53,893 bases of DNA, taken from Collinsella aerofaciens (GTDB lineage Bacteria; Actinomycetota; Coriobacteriia; Coriobacteriales; Coriobacteriaceae). Numbering within the stretch: position 1 is the first letter of the stretch; the number at the start of each line of letters is the position of its first letter. Below, in pieces: positions 7,985-16,800 of this stretch. The position numbers were made by a program, and so were the translations under genes. The notes below the pieces were generated by a model. It saw only the letters and a program-made list of their open reading frames with translations, ran no database searches and was not told the DNA's origin. Where the stretch lies: positions 1-53,893 of the forward strand of contig NZ_SPFO01000017.1 in the NCBI RefSeq assembly GCF_005845035.1, read 5' to 3'.

Positions 7985-8548
7985 CTAGACGCGGGAGACG
8001 AACTTGCCGTCGCGGGTGTCAACCTTGATGACCTCGCCCTCGTTGAGGTACATGGGGACCTGGATGACAGCGCCGGTGTCGATCGTGGCCGGCTTGGTGG
8101 AACCCTGGACGGTGTCGCCCTTAAAGCCCGGGTCGGTCTGGACGATGGTGGTCTCGATGAACATCGGCGGGGTCACGCCCATGAGCTCATCGTCGGCGAA
8201 GAGCAGCTGGCAGATGTCGTTCTCGCGCAGCCACTTGGAGTTCTCGCCCACCATGTCCTCGGGAACGGGAACCTGCTCATAGGACTCGTTGTCCATGAAG
8301 ATGTAGTCGGTGCCATCGTTGTAGAGGTACTGGAACTCACGGGTGGTGAGCATGACGCTCTCGAACTTGGTGCCGGCGTTGCAGGTGTTCTCGACGACGC
8401 GGCCGCTCTTGATGTCGCGGGTCTTGTAGCGCACAAACGCGCCGCCCTTGCCCGGCTTGACATGCTGGAACTCGACGATGGTGTAGACCTTGTCCTTGAT
8501 GCGGAGACCGAGGCCGTTCTTGAAGTCGGCGGTGGAAATGGTAGGCAT
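7985..8548 (-). CDS. efp: Translation elongation factor P
   Basis: A 187-residue protein with the KOW-like N-terminal domain and two OB domains of EF-P. It binds ribosomes stalled at polyproline stretches. The tip residue is Lys34 in PGKGGA. No EpmA/EpmB or EarP modification gene is in the window. The start at 8548 (MPTISTADF) follows AAAGG; a longer frame to 8581 adds 11 unsupported residues. efp opens the run that ends at recN. Confidence 0.96.
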   Translation of the reverse strand: MPTISTADFKNGLGLRIKDKVYTIVEFQHVKPGKGGAFVRYKTRDIKSGRVVENTCNAGTKFESVMLTTREFQYLYNDGTDYIFMDNESYEQVPVPEDMVGENSKWLRENDICQLLFADDELMGVTPPMFIETTIVQTDPGFKGDTVQGSTKPATIDTGAVIQVPMYLNEGEVIKVDTRDGKFVSRV

Positions 8549-8605
8549 AGCGACCTTTCTTGTTATGGGCAGAACGCACAAGCGTCCAAATTACATACGA
8601 CAGAA

Positions 8606-8611
8606 ATTATA
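8606..8611 (-). promoter_or_regulatory. Candidate -10 element of the efp operon
   Basis: A perfect TATAAT read on the minus strand, about 58 bases before the efp start and downstream of the peptidase terminator. The -35 region is poor. It would serve efp and the genes after it. Confidence 0.45.
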
Positions 8612-8640
8612 CACTTGCAGACGGCGCCTGCGGCGAGCGC

Positions 8641-8686
8641 ATAAAAAGAGAACGCGGGGCGTCCGAATCAATCCGGACGCCCCGCC
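8641..8686 (-). terminator. Intrinsic terminator after the M24 peptidase gene
   Basis: A 12-bp perfect stem (8654-8665 with 8674-8685) and a loop of eight bases, followed on the minus strand by GTTCTCTTTTT. It separates the peptidase gene from the efp run. Confidence 0.88.
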
Positions 8687-8708
8687 CCAAACTATCTACT
8701 GAAGTAAA

Positions 8709-9839
8709 CTAGCAGTCGATAACGTGCAGGTCGTGCGGGGTCTTGGTGAAGGGCTCATAGCCGTTCTCGGTGACCACGCCGTAGTCCTCCAGGCGCACGC
8801 CGCCCACGCCGGGCAGGTAGACGCCGGGCTCCATGGTGATAACCGAGCCGACCTCGATGATATTCTTGCTGCGGTTAAAGTTGGGCAGCTCATGGATGTC
8901 GATGCCCACGCCGTGACCCAAGCCATGGTTATAGTAATCGCCATAGCCGGCATCGCCGATGATCTTCTTGGAGAGCTTGAAGATGTCGTTGCCCTCAACG
9001 CCCGGATGGATGGCGGCGACGCACTCCTCGTGCGTACGGCGCACGAGTGCGTACAGGTCGAGCTGCTCCTGGGTGGGCTCGCCCATCACGACAGTGCGCG
9101 TCATGTCGGAGCGGTAATCGCAATAGCCCGCGCCGTAATCCATAAGAACGAAATCGCCCTTCTCGATCACGCGGTCGCTCGGCACGGCATGCGGGTTGGC
9201 GGTGTTGGGGCCGCTCGCGACGATGGAACCGAAGGCCAGGCTGTCGGCACCGTTGGCGAACATAAAGTTCTCGAGCTCGTTGCGTACCTGCTTCTCGGTC
9301 ATACCGGGCTTAATAAAGCCGAGCATGTGCTGGAAGGCGGCATCGGTGATCGACTGCGCATGGCGCATGAGCTCAATCTCCTCGGCGTCCTTGATGGCGC
9401 GCATCTTGCGGATATCGTCGTGCATCAGCGGCAGCATACAGGCGACGGAACGGTCCTCCAGGCCGCGCTGAATACCCTGGTAGAAATTAATCTGCATATC
9501 GTCCTCGACAGCGCAGACGCGGCATTTGTTGGCCGCGATCTTGCCGGCGACCCAACCGGGGATGGTGCCCTCATCCATGTCGTAGACCCAGGGGCTGCCG
9601 GCTGGCGTGTTCTCCTCAAAGCTGTTGAGGTAGCGCGAGTCGGTGTGGAACAGGCACTGGTCGGCCGTAATAAACGCAGCGTGCGGGAACTCGAAGGTGT
9701 AGTCGAAGACGCCCTTCACGCCCGTAAGCCAACGAAGGTTGGCCTCGTCGCGCACCACGATGGCGTCGTAGCCACGCTCGACCATCAGGGCACGGACACG
9801 CTCGATACGACCGGCAGGACCGGCAGCAAACTCAGACAT
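8709..9839 (-). CDS. M24-family Xaa-Pro aminopeptidase
   Basis: A 376-residue metallopeptidase predicted to remove residues before proline or to cleave Xaa-Pro dipeptides. An N-terminal creatinase-like domain spans about residues 1-135. The pita-bread catalytic domain follows and keeps all five metal ligands: Asp in LMDYGAGY, Asp in YRSDMTRT, His in HGLGHGVGIDIHE, Glu in TMEPGVY and Glu in VRLEDYG. AAAGGA precedes the ATG. The mycobacterial pepQ gene holds the same place between aroB and efp, which supports an ancestral cluster. Confidence 0.94.
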   Translation of the reverse strand: MSEFAAGPAGRIERVRALMVERGYDAIVVRDEANLRWLTGVKGVFDYTFEFPHAAFITADQCLFHTDSRYLNSFEENTPAGSPWVYDMDEGTIPGWVAGKIAANKCRVCAVEDDMQINFYQGIQRGLEDRSVACMLPLMHDDIRKMRAIKDAEEIELMRHAQSITDAAFQHMLGFIKPGMTEKQVRNELENFMFANGADSLAFGSIVASGPNTANPHAVPSDRVIEKGDFVLMDYGAGYCDYRSDMTRTVVMGEPTQEQLDLYALVRRTHEECVAAIHPGVEGNDIFKLSKKIIGDAGYGDYYNHGLGHGVGIDIHELPNFNRSKNIIEVGSVITMEPGVYLPGVGGVRLEDYGVVTENGYEPFTKTPHDLHVIDC

Positions 9840-9897
9840 GCAGATTCCTTTCTTGTTGTCTCAATATAGACGGGACGGGTCTCAACCGAACGACGGA

Positions 9898-9909
9898 ATC
9901 GCATGCGAT
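9898..9909. repeat. 12-bp palindrome between the peptidase and aroB-like genes
   Basis: ATCGCATGCGAT is perfectly self-complementary in the 132-base gap between the two genes. No T-run follows, so it is not a clear terminator. It may be an operator or chance. Confidence 0.35.
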
Positions 9910-9971
9910 CCGCAACCGATTGAAAACCCGCCCCTCAACATGATACGAAAGACGATGGAAGTCAATAAATC

Positions 9972-11081
9972 TTAGAGAAGTTCTTTACGAGAAGCCAAGT
10001 AGGCGTGAGCATGGCGCTCAAGAACCTCGTCCTCGACGCTCGTTAGGCGAATGGCGCCGAGCGCCGCGGGCAGCGGCAGCATGCTGCGGTTCGAGCGGAC
10101 AAACTGCTGTCTGCGGAACTCCTCGATATATGCGGCAGGCTCCAAGTCGAAGGCAAGCTCCTCGATGCCAAAGTCCTCCAAGCAGTCATCGAGATCAAAC
10201 ACATAGTCGATATCGAAGTCGCAGGCATCGTGTGCTAGGCGCGCCTCAAAGCGCATGCCCTCGGACAACAGCTGGTAGGCAGGGACCTGCGAAGCGGCAT
10301 CGCCCAAGCAAGCGCGCAGGGTGCGCTCCCCCGTCTTGCCAAAATCGAGCGCATGGCGAGCGCTCGGGTTCGTGGCCGTCAGCACGTCCTTGCGGGCAGT
10401 CTGAGACCATTGAACGGCATTGACGAGTGCGACCTCCTCGCCCGCGAGAATCTCGGGGACGGTCTCAGTAAACTGATTCCAGCGGGACTTGCTGCTCGAA
10501 AGCATGGTGCCAACAAGTACCGCATAGCCGAACTTGAGGTCCTCGGGTTCCGCCTCGCGAACAAGGTCGAGATCACACACAACCAAGCCCGGTTCGGGAC
10601 GGAACGCGATAGCGGGAAGCGCATTGGCCAACGAGGCGACGAGCGGCTTCATGGTCGTCGCGACCGTGAGCATGGCGTCGAAGGTCGTCGGCAGCAGCGC
10701 GCACTCGGTTCGGCCACACCACTGGTTGGCGCACCAGCCAACAACCGAACAGGTTGCGGCATCGCCAACAGCGACAACCAGATCGTCGCAGGTGATGCGG
10801 TTGGCAGACAGGGCGCCAAAGATAGCATCGGCGTCGGCCAGCGTGGCACCAGCAGGCGAAACCTCGAGGACGAGCAGCGACACGGCAAAACCGGCGTCGA
10901 CCAGCGCATGCTCGACGACCTCACCAAAACGCTCGGATGTGGCGTCGTTCCAAACCACCATCGCGCGCTTAGGCTTGCCCACGGCCGAGGCAAACATGCG
11001 CGGCAGCTCATCGAACGCGCCCAATCCGACGCGGACATCGACACTGCGGTTTTGGAAATTGATCAGTTGACGGCGAATCAT
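9972..11081 (-). CDS. Degenerate 3-dehydroquinate synthase homologue
   Basis: A 369-residue protein of AroB length and fold order, directly after shikimate kinase. The family strand DDLVVAVG and the PTT motif are visible, but the catalytic elements are lost. The NAD loop GGGVVGD is GDAATCS. The metal-ligand Glu of GYAEVIK is Val in GYAVLVG. FGHTLGH is FGKTGER, and the last His of the THGDAV region is Ala in QVPAYQLL. The enzyme reaction is therefore unlikely. The start at 11081 overlaps the aroK stop as ATGA. The open frame is intact and codon use resembles its neighbours, so it may still be made. A recruited non-enzymatic role or slow decay are both possible. Confidence 0.8.
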   Translation of the reverse strand: MIRRQLINFQNRSVDVRVGLGAFDELPRMFASAVGKPKRAMVVWNDATSERFGEVVEHALVDAGFAVSLLVLEVSPAGATLADADAIFGALSANRITCDDLVVAVGDAATCSVVGWCANQWCGRTECALLPTTFDAMLTVATTMKPLVASLANALPAIAFRPEPGLVVCDLDLVREAEPEDLKFGYAVLVGTMLSSSKSRWNQFTETVPEILAGEEVALVNAVQWSQTARKDVLTATNPSARHALDFGKTGERTLRACLGDAASQVPAYQLLSEGMRFEARLAHDACDFDIDYVFDLDDCLEDFGIEELAFDLEPAAYIEEFRRQQFVRSNRSMLPLPAALGAIRLTSVEDEVLERHAHAYLASRKELL

Positions 11082-11611
11082 AGCAGTCCACGCTCCAAAA
11101 GCATCTCGGCACAAAGGTAGGAAACGTCCTCGAAGGACTTGTTGCGAATATCAAGGGTAATATCGGCGGCCTGGCGATACAGCGGACGGCGATGCTCAAA
11201 CAGGCGCGCGGCATGCTCGGGCGAACGGAAATCGGGGCGCGTGTCGGACCGACGAATCTGGCGAATCGAATCCTCGAAGTCGCCCTCGAGGTACACGCAC
11301 GTACCCATTTCGTGCATCAGCTCAATATTCACCGGCGTCTCGACGATACCGCCCCCGCACGAAACCAACAGGCTGCGCTCGCTTTGGAGCGAACGGAGCG
11401 CCGAGGTCTCGAGCTCGCGAAAACGATCCTCGCCCTCGGTCTCAAAAATCTCGGTTACCGACTTGCCGCAACGGCGCACGACCAGGCGGTCGGTATCGAT
11501 AAAACGCCGCTTGAACATAGTGCCGACGTTGCGCGCAAGCGTCGATTTGCCCGCGCCCAAAAAGCCGATAAAGAAGATATGGTCGCAGCCGTGTTTGATG
11601 TGCTGAGACAT
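11078..11611 (-). CDS. aroK: Shikimate kinase
   Basis: A 177-residue P-loop kinase that phosphorylates shikimate at the 3-hydroxyl. The Walker A motif GFLGAGKST is at about residues 16-24. The substrate-binding Asp of IDTDR, Arg of FRELE and the SCGGGIVE loop are all present, as are the lid Arg in TRPDF and the C-terminal RRPLYRQAADI. The kinase therefore looks intact although its aroB neighbour does not. The start has an AGG-type site seven bases upstream. The HAD gene upstream ends eight bases before the start. Confidence 0.93.
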   Translation of the reverse strand: MSQHIKHGCDHIFFIGFLGAGKSTLARNVGTMFKRRFIDTDRLVVRRCGKSVTEIFETEGEDRFRELETSALRSLQSERSLLVSCGGGIVETPVNIELMHEMGTCVYLEGDFEDSIRQIRRSDTRPDFRSPEHAARLFEHRRPLYRQAADITLDIRNKSFEDVSYLCAEMLLERGLL

Positions 11612-11619
11612 GGCGAAAC

Positions 11620-12117
11620 CTATTCCTCGCAGGGAAGGTCGCGCAGGGCCCGGCGCTCAAAGATACGGAAGATCTGCGTGTACCACAGGTCCTGGGTTGC
11701 CTGCGGCTTAACCAGGATAGTATCGACGCCGGCAAAATTGCCGCTCCACACGTCCGTGTAGAGCTGATCACCGATCAGCACCGCCTCGTCGGCCGTGGCG
11801 CCGAGGCGCTTAAGACCCGCCTTGAGGGCAAACGGCGCCGGCTTCATGGCGTGGCTGATGGCCTCGAGTCCCAGCTCGCGTGCAGAGCTCATGACCTGGT
11901 CGCGATGCCAGTTGTTGGACACCATGCACAGCTTAAAGCCTTTGGCGCGGGCGGCATCGAGCCAAGCGGAAACCGCGGCGGGAACCTGCTCGGTGTCGCG
12001 CGGCACCAGGGTGTTATCGCGATCGAGCAGAATGGCGCGTTTGCCGTCGGCCCACAGGGCATCAAGGTCGATGCGATCGACCGAGGCAACGTATCGTTTG
12101 GGGCTAAAAATCCTCAT
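11620..12117 (-). CDS. YqeG-family HAD phosphatase
   Basis: A 165-residue HAD IIIA-type hydrolase. The catalytic motif I is LLDRDNTLVPRD, motif II is MVSNN, and motif IV is LIGDQLYTDVWSGN. YqeG proteins are linked to phosphatidylglycerophosphate or other small phosphate hydrolysis, but the substrate here is not known. The start at 12117 lies one base after the mltG stop. A longer in-frame extension upstream lies inside mltG and has no protein-like character. Confidence 0.9.
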   Translation of the reverse strand: MRIFSPKRYVASVDRIDLDALWADGKRAILLDRDNTLVPRDTEQVPAAVSAWLDAARAKGFKLCMVSNNWHRDQVMSSARELGLEAISHAMKPAPFALKAGLKRLGATADEAVLIGDQLYTDVWSGNFAGVDTILVKPQATQDLWYTQIFRIFERRALRDLPCEE

Positions 12118-12118
12118 G

Positions 12119-13552
12119 CTAATTCCAAGACTGTTGATGCTCTTCGTAGGTTTGCGAGAAGTACTCCTCGTCCTGCGTAATGTAGAAATACAGGTCATCG
12201 GAGTCGGTCGGCTCAAGCGTGGCCTTGAGTGCCTCGAGCGACGGAGAGCAGATGGGCGTGGGCGGCAGGCCCTCATGCTTATAGGTGTTATACGGACTAT
12301 CGCTCTGCAGGTCGTCGGCGGTAACCTCGCCACCGGTGACATACATCATAGTCGCATCGCTATTGAGATAGCGCAGGCCATCGAGCTTGCCGGCAAGGCG
12401 GTTGTAGAAAACCGAGGCCACATGCGCACGTTGATCGGCGTTGAGGCACTCGCGCTCAACGATAGAGGCCAAGTTGACGATGTCGTAGTCGGACATCTCC
12501 ACACCGTAGCGTTCCTTGATCTTGGCTTCGCAGCTCGCAAAGTCAAGCGACTTGTACTCGGTCTTAAACTGATCGAGCATAGCGCGAATCACGCCATCGG
12601 CCGTCGGCGAATCACCCAACGAATAGGTCTTGGGGAACAAGAAACCCTCAAGCGAGTCGTTGGCGGCGCCCTTAAGGAAGCTATAGTCGTCCACGTAGTT
12701 GGAGGCCTTAGCCTGGTTGAGGAAGTCTTCCTTAGAGATGCCATCGTAGGCCTGGGCCACACGGTCGGCGACTTGATCGACCGTCAGGCCCTCAGGGATA
12801 GTAAGCGCATTGGAGCCCGCGTTGGGACCTTCCATGAGCTGCTGAACAACCTTGGTCGCGTCCATGAGTGTGGTGAACAAATAGGTACCAGGCTTGAGCG
12901 ACATATCGGCGTTGAGCTTTTTCACCGCCGCATAGTAATCCTTGGGATTCTCGACGATATGGTTCTCGGAGAGAATCGAGGCGATCGTATCGCCCGAAGC
13001 ACCGTCGGGAATGGTTACCGTAACCTGCTGACCAGCCGTGACCTTCGTATCCTCACCGGCAAAGAAGCCCTTGACGGCCGGCACGACAAAGAAAACGATC
13101 GCGACAAGCGCAAGCACCGCCACCACAACGCCGATGATCATGGGAACCGGAGAGCTCTTCTTTTGAGCACCGCGACGAGTATGCGTGTTGTAGCTCGAGC
13201 GGGTCGCCGGAGCAACGCCATGCGAACCGCGGGCGTGATGAGAATGCGATTGGGGGGCCTGCGTTCGCTGGGTAGGTGCCTGCTGCTTAAAGCGGGTACC
13301 GCCTGCAGGCTGGGCCGTACGAGCAGTGGGCTGCTGAGCCGCGTGAGAAGCCGGATGCTGAACCGAACGAGCAGAAGGCTGCTGACCCGTCCGTTGAACA
13401 GGTTGGGCCGAACGAGAGAAGGACTGCACCGGGCGCGCGGCAGGCTGAGCTGCGCGCTGCGTCGGCTGTGCCGGACGCTGGCCAGGCTGGGCAGGGCGCG
13501 ACGCCGGCTGCCGTGTACGATTCGGCTGGCGCGGATCGGAAGCACTAGGCAT
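12119..13552 (-). CDS. mltG: Endolytic murein transglycosylase MltG
   Basis: A 477-residue membrane protein that cuts nascent peptidoglycan and may end glycan strands. About 135 N-terminal residues are cytosolic and very rich in Gln, Pro, Arg, Ala and Ser. One membrane segment follows (PMIIGVVVAVLALVAIVFF), then a LysM-like region and the YceG catalytic domain. The catalytic Glu is in LASIVERE and the family motif VFYNRL follows. The start at 13552 has GAGGAGG six bases upstream and overlaps the ruvX end by eight bases. The low-complexity N-terminal part is longer than in Proteobacteria, as often in actinobacteria. Confidence 0.94.
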   Translation of the reverse strand: MPSASDPRQPNRTRQPASRPAQPGQRPAQPTQRAAQPAARPVQSFSRSAQPVQRTGQQPSARSVQHPASHAAQQPTARTAQPAGGTRFKQQAPTQRTQAPQSHSHHARGSHGVAPATRSSYNTHTRRGAQKKSSPVPMIIGVVVAVLALVAIVFFVVPAVKGFFAGEDTKVTAGQQVTVTIPDGASGDTIASILSENHIVENPKDYYAAVKKLNADMSLKPGTYLFTTLMDATKVVQQLMEGPNAGSNALTIPEGLTVDQVADRVAQAYDGISKEDFLNQAKASNYVDDYSFLKGAANDSLEGFLFPKTYSLGDSPTADGVIRAMLDQFKTEYKSLDFASCEAKIKERYGVEMSDYDIVNLASIVERECLNADQRAHVASVFYNRLAGKLDGLRYLNSDATMMYVTGGEVTADDLQSDSPYNTYKHEGLPPTPICSPSLEALKATLEPTDSDDLYFYITQDEEYFSQTYEEHQQSWN

Positions 13553-13973
13553 GCGAAACCTCCTCGTTTTTACGATCGAGCCACGTCTGCAAAAAAAGGC
13601 TGGCGGCAATCATGTCGATCTTGCCCCTCATCTGCTTTTCGTTGAGGCCCTGCTCGCGCAGGATACGCTTGGCCTCTTGCGAGGACAGACGCTCGTCCTC
13701 AAACTCCAGCGGAAGATCGAGCTCGTCGGCAATCTTTTGCGCCACGGCGGCAACGCGCTCGGCTTGGGGGCCGGGCTCACCGGCCATGGTCAGGGGACGT
13801 CCGCTTACCAGGATGTCGGGCTCATAGTCTTCGACCAGGTAGCGGAACGTCTTGGCCATACCGGTGACCTCGGCGGCCGGGAGCACCTTGACGGGCATCG
13901 CCATCTTGCCATCACGGCTCGAGACGGCGATGCCAATCCTGGTCTCCCCTATGTCCAGCGCGAGCGCAACCAC
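13545..13973 (-). CDS. ruvX: RuvX/YqgF-family nuclease
   Basis: A 142-residue RNase H-fold protein, also called a putative Holliday junction resolvase and linked to rRNA maturation in E. coli. The acidic motifs are in LALDIGETRIGIAVS, the middle LVSGRPLTM and FEDERLSSQEA, with the final Asp in KIDMIAASLFLQ. The start is GTG with AAGAAG upstream. It lies between alaS and mltG, its usual place in Gram-positives. Confidence 0.93.
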   Translation of the reverse strand: MVALALDIGETRIGIAVSSRDGKMAMPVKVLPAAEVTGMAKTFRYLVEDYEPDILVSGRPLTMAGEPGPQAERVAAVAQKIADELDLPLEFEDERLSSQEAKRILREQGLNEKQMRGKIDMIAASLFLQTWLDRKNEEVSHA

Positions 13974-13990
13974 AGCGACTTCTTAGATTC

Positions 13991-16648
13991 TTAGGCGCCG
14001 AGCGCGGTATTAGCGGCCGCGAGGGCATCGGCGATGCCGGCAGCGTTCTTGCCACCGGCCTGGGCCATGTTGGGACGACCGCCACCGCGACCGTCGACCA
14101 GACCCGCGATCTGCTTGATCACGTTACCGGCGTGGAAACCGGCCTTGACGGCGTCATCGGAGCCGGCAGCGAGCAGGGCCGGAGTGCCCTTCTCAGTCAC
14201 GCTGGCAACAACGCAGGCGACAGGGCCGGCGACCTTCTGGTGCACGGTATCCCAAACGTTGCGCAGGTCAGCGGCCTCGAGACCCTGAAGCTCAGCAACA
14301 ACGAGCTTGTAGCCATTCAGCTCGACGGCGCCCTCGATGGCGCTGGAGATGGCGTCGGAGGAGCCACCGGTCAGAGCCTTCTTGAGCTTATTGGACGTCT
14401 CGCGCAGCTCGGCCTGCAGGTTCTCCACGCGAGCGGGAACCTCGTCGACGCGGCACTTGAGCGCAGTAGCAGCGGCGTCAACGAGTGCCAGGCGGTCGGC
14501 CATATAGTCGAGGGCACCCTTAGAGGTCACGGCCTCGATACGGCGGACATTGGAGCCCGTGGAGGACTCGGAAATGATCTTGAACAGGCCGATCTCGGCG
14601 GTGTTGGCAGCGTGTGTGCCACCGCAGAGTTCGCGGGAGAACGGCTGGTCCTCAGCGCCCACGGAGACAACGCGGACGACGTCGCCATACTTCTCGCCAA
14701 ACAGGGCGACAGCGCCGGCAGCCTTAGCCTCGTCGATGCCCATGACACGGGTCACGACCGGCTTGGAAGCGAAGATCTGCTGGTTGACCAGGTCCTCGAC
14801 AGCCTTGAGCTGCTCGGAGGACAGGGCCTCGAAGTGTGTAAAGTCAAAGCGCAGGTGCTCGGGCGTCACCAGCGAGCCGGCCTGGGAGACGTGCTCGCCC
14901 AGGACCTGCTTAAGGGCAGCGTCGAGCAGGTGCGTGGCGGTGTGGTTGCGGCGCAGGAAGCCACGGCGCTCGGCGTCGAGCGCGGCGGTCACAGCGGCAC
15001 CGACGGTCAGCGTGCCCTCGGCAACGTGCGCGACGTGGGCATACAGGCCGTTGTGGTTCTTGGTATCGGAAACGGTAAGAACAACGCCCTCGGCGGAAAG
15101 CTTTCCGGCATCGCCCTGCTGGCCACCCATCTCGGCGTAGAACGGGGTGCGGTCGAGCACGACCTCGACGTCCTCGCCGGCGGCAGCGGACTCGACGGAC
15201 TCGCCGTTGCGCACGATGGCGACAACCTTGGCGCCCTCGATCACATCGTTGTCATAGCCGTCGAACTCGGTCGCTGCGACCTTGTCGGAAAGCTCGACCC
15301 ACACATCGTTGAAGCTGCCCCAGGCATCGCCCTTTGCGTTAGCGCGGGCGCGGGCCTTCTGGTCCTCCATGCAGGCGGTAAAGCCGTCCATGTCGACATC
15401 GTGGCCAGCGGTGCCGGCGATCTCGACGGTCAGGTCGATGGGGAAACCAAAGGTGTCGTGCAGCTTAAAGGCAACATCGCCCGGAAGCACAGCACCCTCG
15501 GCAAGCGCTGCCAGGGCCTCATCCAGGTAGACGCGACCGTTGTCGAGCGTCGTGGAGAAACGCTCCTCCTCGGAGGCGACGATACCCTTGACGAGCGCGA
15601 CGTTCTTGAGCAGCTCAGGATAGGCCTCGCCCATCTGAGCGTTGACCTCGTCGATGAACTTGGTCAGGAAGGCACCCTCGATACCCAGCAGGCAACCGTG
15701 GAACACGGCACGGCGGAGCAGACGGCGAAGGACGTACTCGCGACCCTCGTTACCGGGGAGGATGCCGTCGGAAATCATAAAGTCGACGGCACGGGAGTGA
15801 TCGGCGATGATGCGCAGCGAGCGGCTGGCGCCGGAGTAATCATCGGCGTCATAGGTCTTGCCGCTGATCTCCTCGCCCAGCTTGATGAGATGCTGCATCA
15901 AGTCGCCGTCGTAATTGGCGGTCTTGTGCTGCATGATGGCGGCCATGCGCTCCAGGCCCATGCCCGTATCGAGGTTGCGGTGCGGCAGCTCCGGCATGGA
16001 GCCGTCCTCCTGACGGTCGTACTGGGTAAACACAAGGTTCCAGAACTCAAGGAAGCGGTCGCAGTCGCAGCCAGGCTTGCAGTCGGGGCTGCCGCAGCCG
16101 ACCTCCTCGCCCATGTCAAAGTAGATCTCGGAGCACGGACCGCAGGGGCCGGTGGGGCCAGCGGCCCAGAAGTTGTCGTCCTCGCCCAGGCGGGAGATGT
16201 GGTCCTCGGCAACGCCCAGAGAACGCCACACGTCGTGGGTCTCGTCGTCCTCGGTAAAGACGGTAAAGTACAGGCGGTCGAGCGGCAGCTTGAACTCCTT
16301 GGTGATGAGCTCAAAGGCCCATGCGCAAGCCTGCTCCTTGGAGACGCCGCCAAAAGAGAAATCGCCGAGCATCTCGAAGAACGACAGGTGACGACCGTCC
16401 TCGCCGATGCAATCGATGTCGTTGGTGCGGACGCACTTCTGGCAGGAAATCGCGCCGATCTCCTTCATGGTCTTCTTGCCCTGGTAGTACTCCTTAAACT
16501 GGTTCATGCCGGCGTTGGCAAGCAGCAGCGAGGGATCATCGGGGACGAGGGACGAAGAAGGATAGAGCTTAAGACCGCGCTCCTCAAAGAAGTTGAGGAA
16601 CTTGGAGCGGATCTCGGCCGTAGTCATTGACGGGTAGTCAGCACTCAT
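13991..16648 (-). CDS. alaS: Alanyl-tRNA synthetase
   Basis: An 885-residue class II synthetase. The catalytic domain begins with TTAEIRSKFLNFFEERG. The editing domain keeps HTATHLLDAAL and the zinc motif CGGTH, and a C-Ala domain with a Gly-rich stretch (DGRGGGRPNMAQAGG) ends the protein. The start at 16648 is nine bases after GAGGAG. An ATG seven codons later is possible, and the 30-residue upstream extension is unlikely. No T-box leader is present; the gap to the next terminator is short. Confidence 0.96.
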   Translation of the reverse strand: MSADYPSMTTAEIRSKFLNFFEERGLKLYPSSSLVPDDPSLLLANAGMNQFKEYYQGKKTMKEIGAISCQKCVRTNDIDCIGEDGRHLSFFEMLGDFSFGGVSKEQACAWAFELITKEFKLPLDRLYFTVFTEDDETHDVWRSLGVAEDHISRLGEDDNFWAAGPTGPCGPCSEIYFDMGEEVGCGSPDCKPGCDCDRFLEFWNLVFTQYDRQEDGSMPELPHRNLDTGMGLERMAAIMQHKTANYDGDLMQHLIKLGEEISGKTYDADDYSGASRSLRIIADHSRAVDFMISDGILPGNEGREYVLRRLLRRAVFHGCLLGIEGAFLTKFIDEVNAQMGEAYPELLKNVALVKGIVASEEERFSTTLDNGRVYLDEALAALAEGAVLPGDVAFKLHDTFGFPIDLTVEIAGTAGHDVDMDGFTACMEDQKARARANAKGDAWGSFNDVWVELSDKVAATEFDGYDNDVIEGAKVVAIVRNGESVESAAAGEDVEVVLDRTPFYAEMGGQQGDAGKLSAEGVVLTVSDTKNHNGLYAHVAHVAEGTLTVGAAVTAALDAERRGFLRRNHTATHLLDAALKQVLGEHVSQAGSLVTPEHLRFDFTHFEALSSEQLKAVEDLVNQQIFASKPVVTRVMGIDEAKAAGAVALFGEKYGDVVRVVSVGAEDQPFSRELCGGTHAANTAEIGLFKIISESSTGSNVRRIEAVTSKGALDYMADRLALVDAAATALKCRVDEVPARVENLQAELRETSNKLKKALTGGSSDAISSAIEGAVELNGYKLVVAELQGLEAADLRNVWDTVHQKVAGPVACVVASVTEKGTPALLAAGSDDAVKAGFHAGNVIKQIAGLVDGRGGGRPNMAQAGGKNAAGIADALAAANTALGA

Positions 16649-16720
16649 AGAGGGAATCTCCTCGGTTTCACATCGAAACAGTTCAAACGTAACGATATTA
16701 CCATCCCGCCGCGCAAGTGC

Positions 16721-16750
16721 AAAAAAGAGGGCCGGCACAATGCCGGCCCT
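16721..16750 (-). terminator. Intrinsic terminator after the AI-2E gene
   Basis: GGGCCGGCA (16729-16737) pairs with TGCCGGCCC (16741-16749) around a three-base loop, followed on the minus strand by TCTTTTTT. It ends the sigma-factor module before alaS. Confidence 0.9.
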
Positions 16751-16800
16751 TCAGCGAAATTGCATGTTAGCGCGTATGAATATTAATCCGAATTACCCCG

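Noticed and set aside
14132..16630. 832-residue open frame opposite alaS
   Set aside because: It is the antisense shadow of alaS; alaS has complete family motifs and a ribosome site, the shadow has neither.
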